Positions 62,809 through 64,000 of a stretch of 64,000 bases of DNA are shown piece after piece. This DNA comes from Phycisphaerales bacterium (GTDB taxonomy: Bacteria; Planctomycetota; Phycisphaerae; UBA1845; Fen-1342): assembly GCA_016716475.1 (NCBI GenBank), contig JADJWG010000001.1:1-64000 (forward strand), given 5' to 3'. Below the pieces are notes generated by a model. That model did no database searches and was not told where the DNA came from. It saw nothing but the letters and a program-made list of their open reading frames with translations. The stretch's first letter is position 1; every line of letters begins with the position of its first letter. The position numbers and the translations under genes were made by a program.

Positions 62809-63456
62809 TCAGTGCAGAAACACCAGCAGAGTCCCCGTGAGCAACGGCACGGTAACGTTGTCGTTCAGTTCAACCGGTCCGCAGCGCAGCGTAGGTGCGG
62901 CTTCCACCACCGTGGCGAGCAGCGCCGCGCTGACCGCCGGTCCAAGTCGAAAATCGAGCAACCAGAGAATGGCGAAGGCCGCCAGAAAGAAAGCCGTGCT
63001 ACCCGCCCAGCTCTTTCCCAGAAACTGGCTGCGACCGTAACGTAATCCGATCAGCGATGCAGCCGTGTCGGCCACGCTCAGGATCAGCAGCACCGCGACT
63101 GCGATGAGCTGCGGAAAGAGGGCCACAGAGGCAAAAGCCGCCAGCAGCACATAGGTCGCACCCGAGACTCGTTGCCATTCGCGTGACCGCACCATGAAAC
63201 CGACTGTGGCGCGAAAGACCGTCGCGAAGGCGGAGTTGCTCAAGCGGGCCAGCTCCACCGCGATGGCGAAAAGGCAGCATGCCCCGAGGGCTGCCAGCAG
63301 CGTGCCGCGCGACCACTCCGCCAGCCAGTAGACCAGCGGGATCGCGGCGGATGACAGATGCAGCAGCTTCCGGCTGATTTCAGCCCGCCATGGCGTTGCC
63401 AGACCCATGCTCCACTCCACAAGGTTGACGGCGCGGTTCCCGCGGGCAAGATCCAT
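62809..63456 (-). CDS. Dolichol/phytol kinase-like membrane protein
   Basis: 215 residues with six to seven hydrophobic segments. AEISRKLLHLSSAAIPLVYW at the N-terminus, ILSVADTAASLIGLRYGRSQ then FLGKSWAGSTAFFLAAF, and EAAPTLRCGPVELNDNVTVP, LLTGTLLVFL are the order of motifs in the CTP-dependent polyprenol/phytol kinase (SEC59/VTE5) and CDP-lipid family. The substrate is uncertain; an isoprenoid alcohol or diacylglycerol is likely. It converges with porB. Confidence 0.72.
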   Translation of the reverse strand: MDLARGNRAVNLVEWSMGLATPWRAEISRKLLHLSSAAIPLVYWLAEWSRGTLLAALGACCLFAIAVELARLSNSAFATVFRATVGFMVRSREWQRVSGATYVLLAAFASVALFPQLIAVAVLLILSVADTAASLIGLRYGRSQFLGKSWAGSTAFFLAAFAILWLLDFRLGPAVSAALLATVVEAAPTLRCGPVELNDNVTVPLLTGTLLVFLH

Positions 63457-63556
63457 TCTGAAAAACCCCGGAAAGTGTAACGCGATTCGGCGACCGGTAC
63501 CGCGACACCCGTCGCGCCGATTGCTATGCTCCCCATGATATGTGGGAGGATCCGCC

Positions 63557-63967
63557 GTGTGTCCGGTGTGCCGCGAGCCCATGATGGTGGTCGAGTTGCA
63601 GGGGGTGGAGCTTGATCATTGTCCGCAGTGCCACGGGACGTGGTTCGATTCTGGGGAGCTGGAGTTTCTGACCGAGGCGGCGGGCGCAGCGGAGACACGC
63701 CTGGGCAGCGCACTACTGACCGGGGTGGCCATAGCGGGTGCTGAACGGCGCTGCCCGCGGTGCCGACGCACCATGGCGGTGGTGCGGGTGGGAGCGCAAC
63801 CCCCGATCGAGGTGGATCGTTGTCGGCAGGGCCACGGAGTGTGGCTGGACGTCGGCGAGCTGGGCGGGCTTGTCCGGGCCTTCTCGGGGCCGTCCACGGA
63901 TGCGATCGCGAACTTCCTGGGAGACTTGTTTCGCCATGAACTCGGCGCTCGGGCGCAGGAGGATTAA
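63557..63967 (+). CDS. Zinc-ribbon (zf-TFIIB) protein
   Basis: 136 residues from a GTG six bases after GGGAGGA. Two zf-TFIIB modules: CPVCREPMMVVELQGVELDH then CPQCHGTWFDSGELEFL, and CPRCRRTMAVVRVGAQPPIE then VDRCRQGHGVWLDVGELGGL. In the second module the fourth position reads CRQGHG, so a histidine may replace a cysteine. Likely a small nucleic-acid- or metal-binding protein of unknown role. The next gene starts four bases after its stop. Confidence 0.75.
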   Translation: MCPVCREPMMVVELQGVELDHCPQCHGTWFDSGELEFLTEAAGAAETRLGSALLTGVAIAGAERRCPRCRRTMAVVRVGAQPPIEVDRCRQGHGVWLDVGELGGLVRAFSGPSTDAIANFLGDLFRHELGARAQED

Positions 63968-63970
63968 CCG

Positions 63971-64000
63971 ATGTCTTTTGCACAGTTGGGACCGGTGCTG
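63971..64000 (+). CDS. Start of a further gene, cut by the window edge
   Basis: Ten codons, MSFAQLGPVL, preceded by GGAGG at 63958-63962 and starting four bases after the zinc-ribbon gene. Too short to identify. Confidence 0.45.
   Translation, partial: MSFAQLGPVL

Overview
The window reads as a GC-rich chromosome segment from a Planctomycetota-like bacterium, probably a Phycisphaerae-type lineage. This is an inference. It rests on PEP-CTERM sorting tails (near 45.8 and 51.5 kb), dockerin-like calcium repeats in a giant secreted protein, a DUF1580-like helix-turn-helix gene that I associate with planctomycetes, and lpxA, which implies a Gram-negative envelope. There is no rRNA; one intact tRNA, tRNA-Gly(TCC), is present.

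Region A (1-15.7 kb) is a decaying defence island. In order it holds: the C-terminal part of an SNF2 helicase beside an Hsp70/actin-like ATPase; a large helix-turn-helix protein; an intact CapH/CapP-type regulator pair (XRE repressor plus ImmA-like peptidase); a divergent CBASS operon of CD-NTase, E2-like protein with SEC-C tail, and a SAVED effector fused to an HExxH metallopeptidase-like domain; a HipB-HipS-HipT-like kinase module; an IS transposase remnant; and two AbiE-type modules meeting head-on. Almost every effector gene has frameshifts or stops, while the regulators remain open. The island ends at a half tRNA-Gly(CCC) next to repeats that look like integrase arm sites.

Region B (15.7-19.4 kb) is a second, mostly deleted element: an intact tyrosine integrase with a strong terminator, a DUF1580-like gene, and fragments of a RecE-like nuclease, an AAA ATPase and another SNF2 helicase.

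Region C (19.4-26.6 kb) is core-like: cmk and plsC on the minus strand; then a small HAD phosphatase, a short UDP-glucose dehydrogenase-type enzyme and a 1378-residue secreted HExxH protein on the plus strand.

Region D (27.05-36.31 kb) is a 9.2-kb integrative element in tRNA-Gly(TCC), bounded by a perfect 82-bp direct repeat. It carries a prim-pol/helicase replication protein, small DNA-binding proteins, a palindrome cluster, a toxin-antitoxin pair and a tyrosine integrase. The attachment site lies inside the integrase reading frame. In the excised circle the frame would continue for 76 more codons and couple by ATGA to an HEAGH-protease-like gene; integration replaces that tail with a stop supplied by the tRNA.

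Region E (36.6-64 kb) is intact chromosome: pdxJ, lpxA, glycerate kinase, a secreted propeller protein, a PhzF-family protein, a BtpA-family protein, a TlpA-like thioredoxin, an MFS permease, PEP-CTERM and cohesin/dockerin-like surface proteins, a MutS2 without its Smr domain, a TPR protein, and a three-gene 2-oxoacid:ferredoxin oxidoreductase operon whose first gene fuses gamma subunit, GltD-like flavoprotein and ferredoxin. It ends with a dolichol-kinase-like membrane protein, a zinc-ribbon protein and the first codons of another gene.
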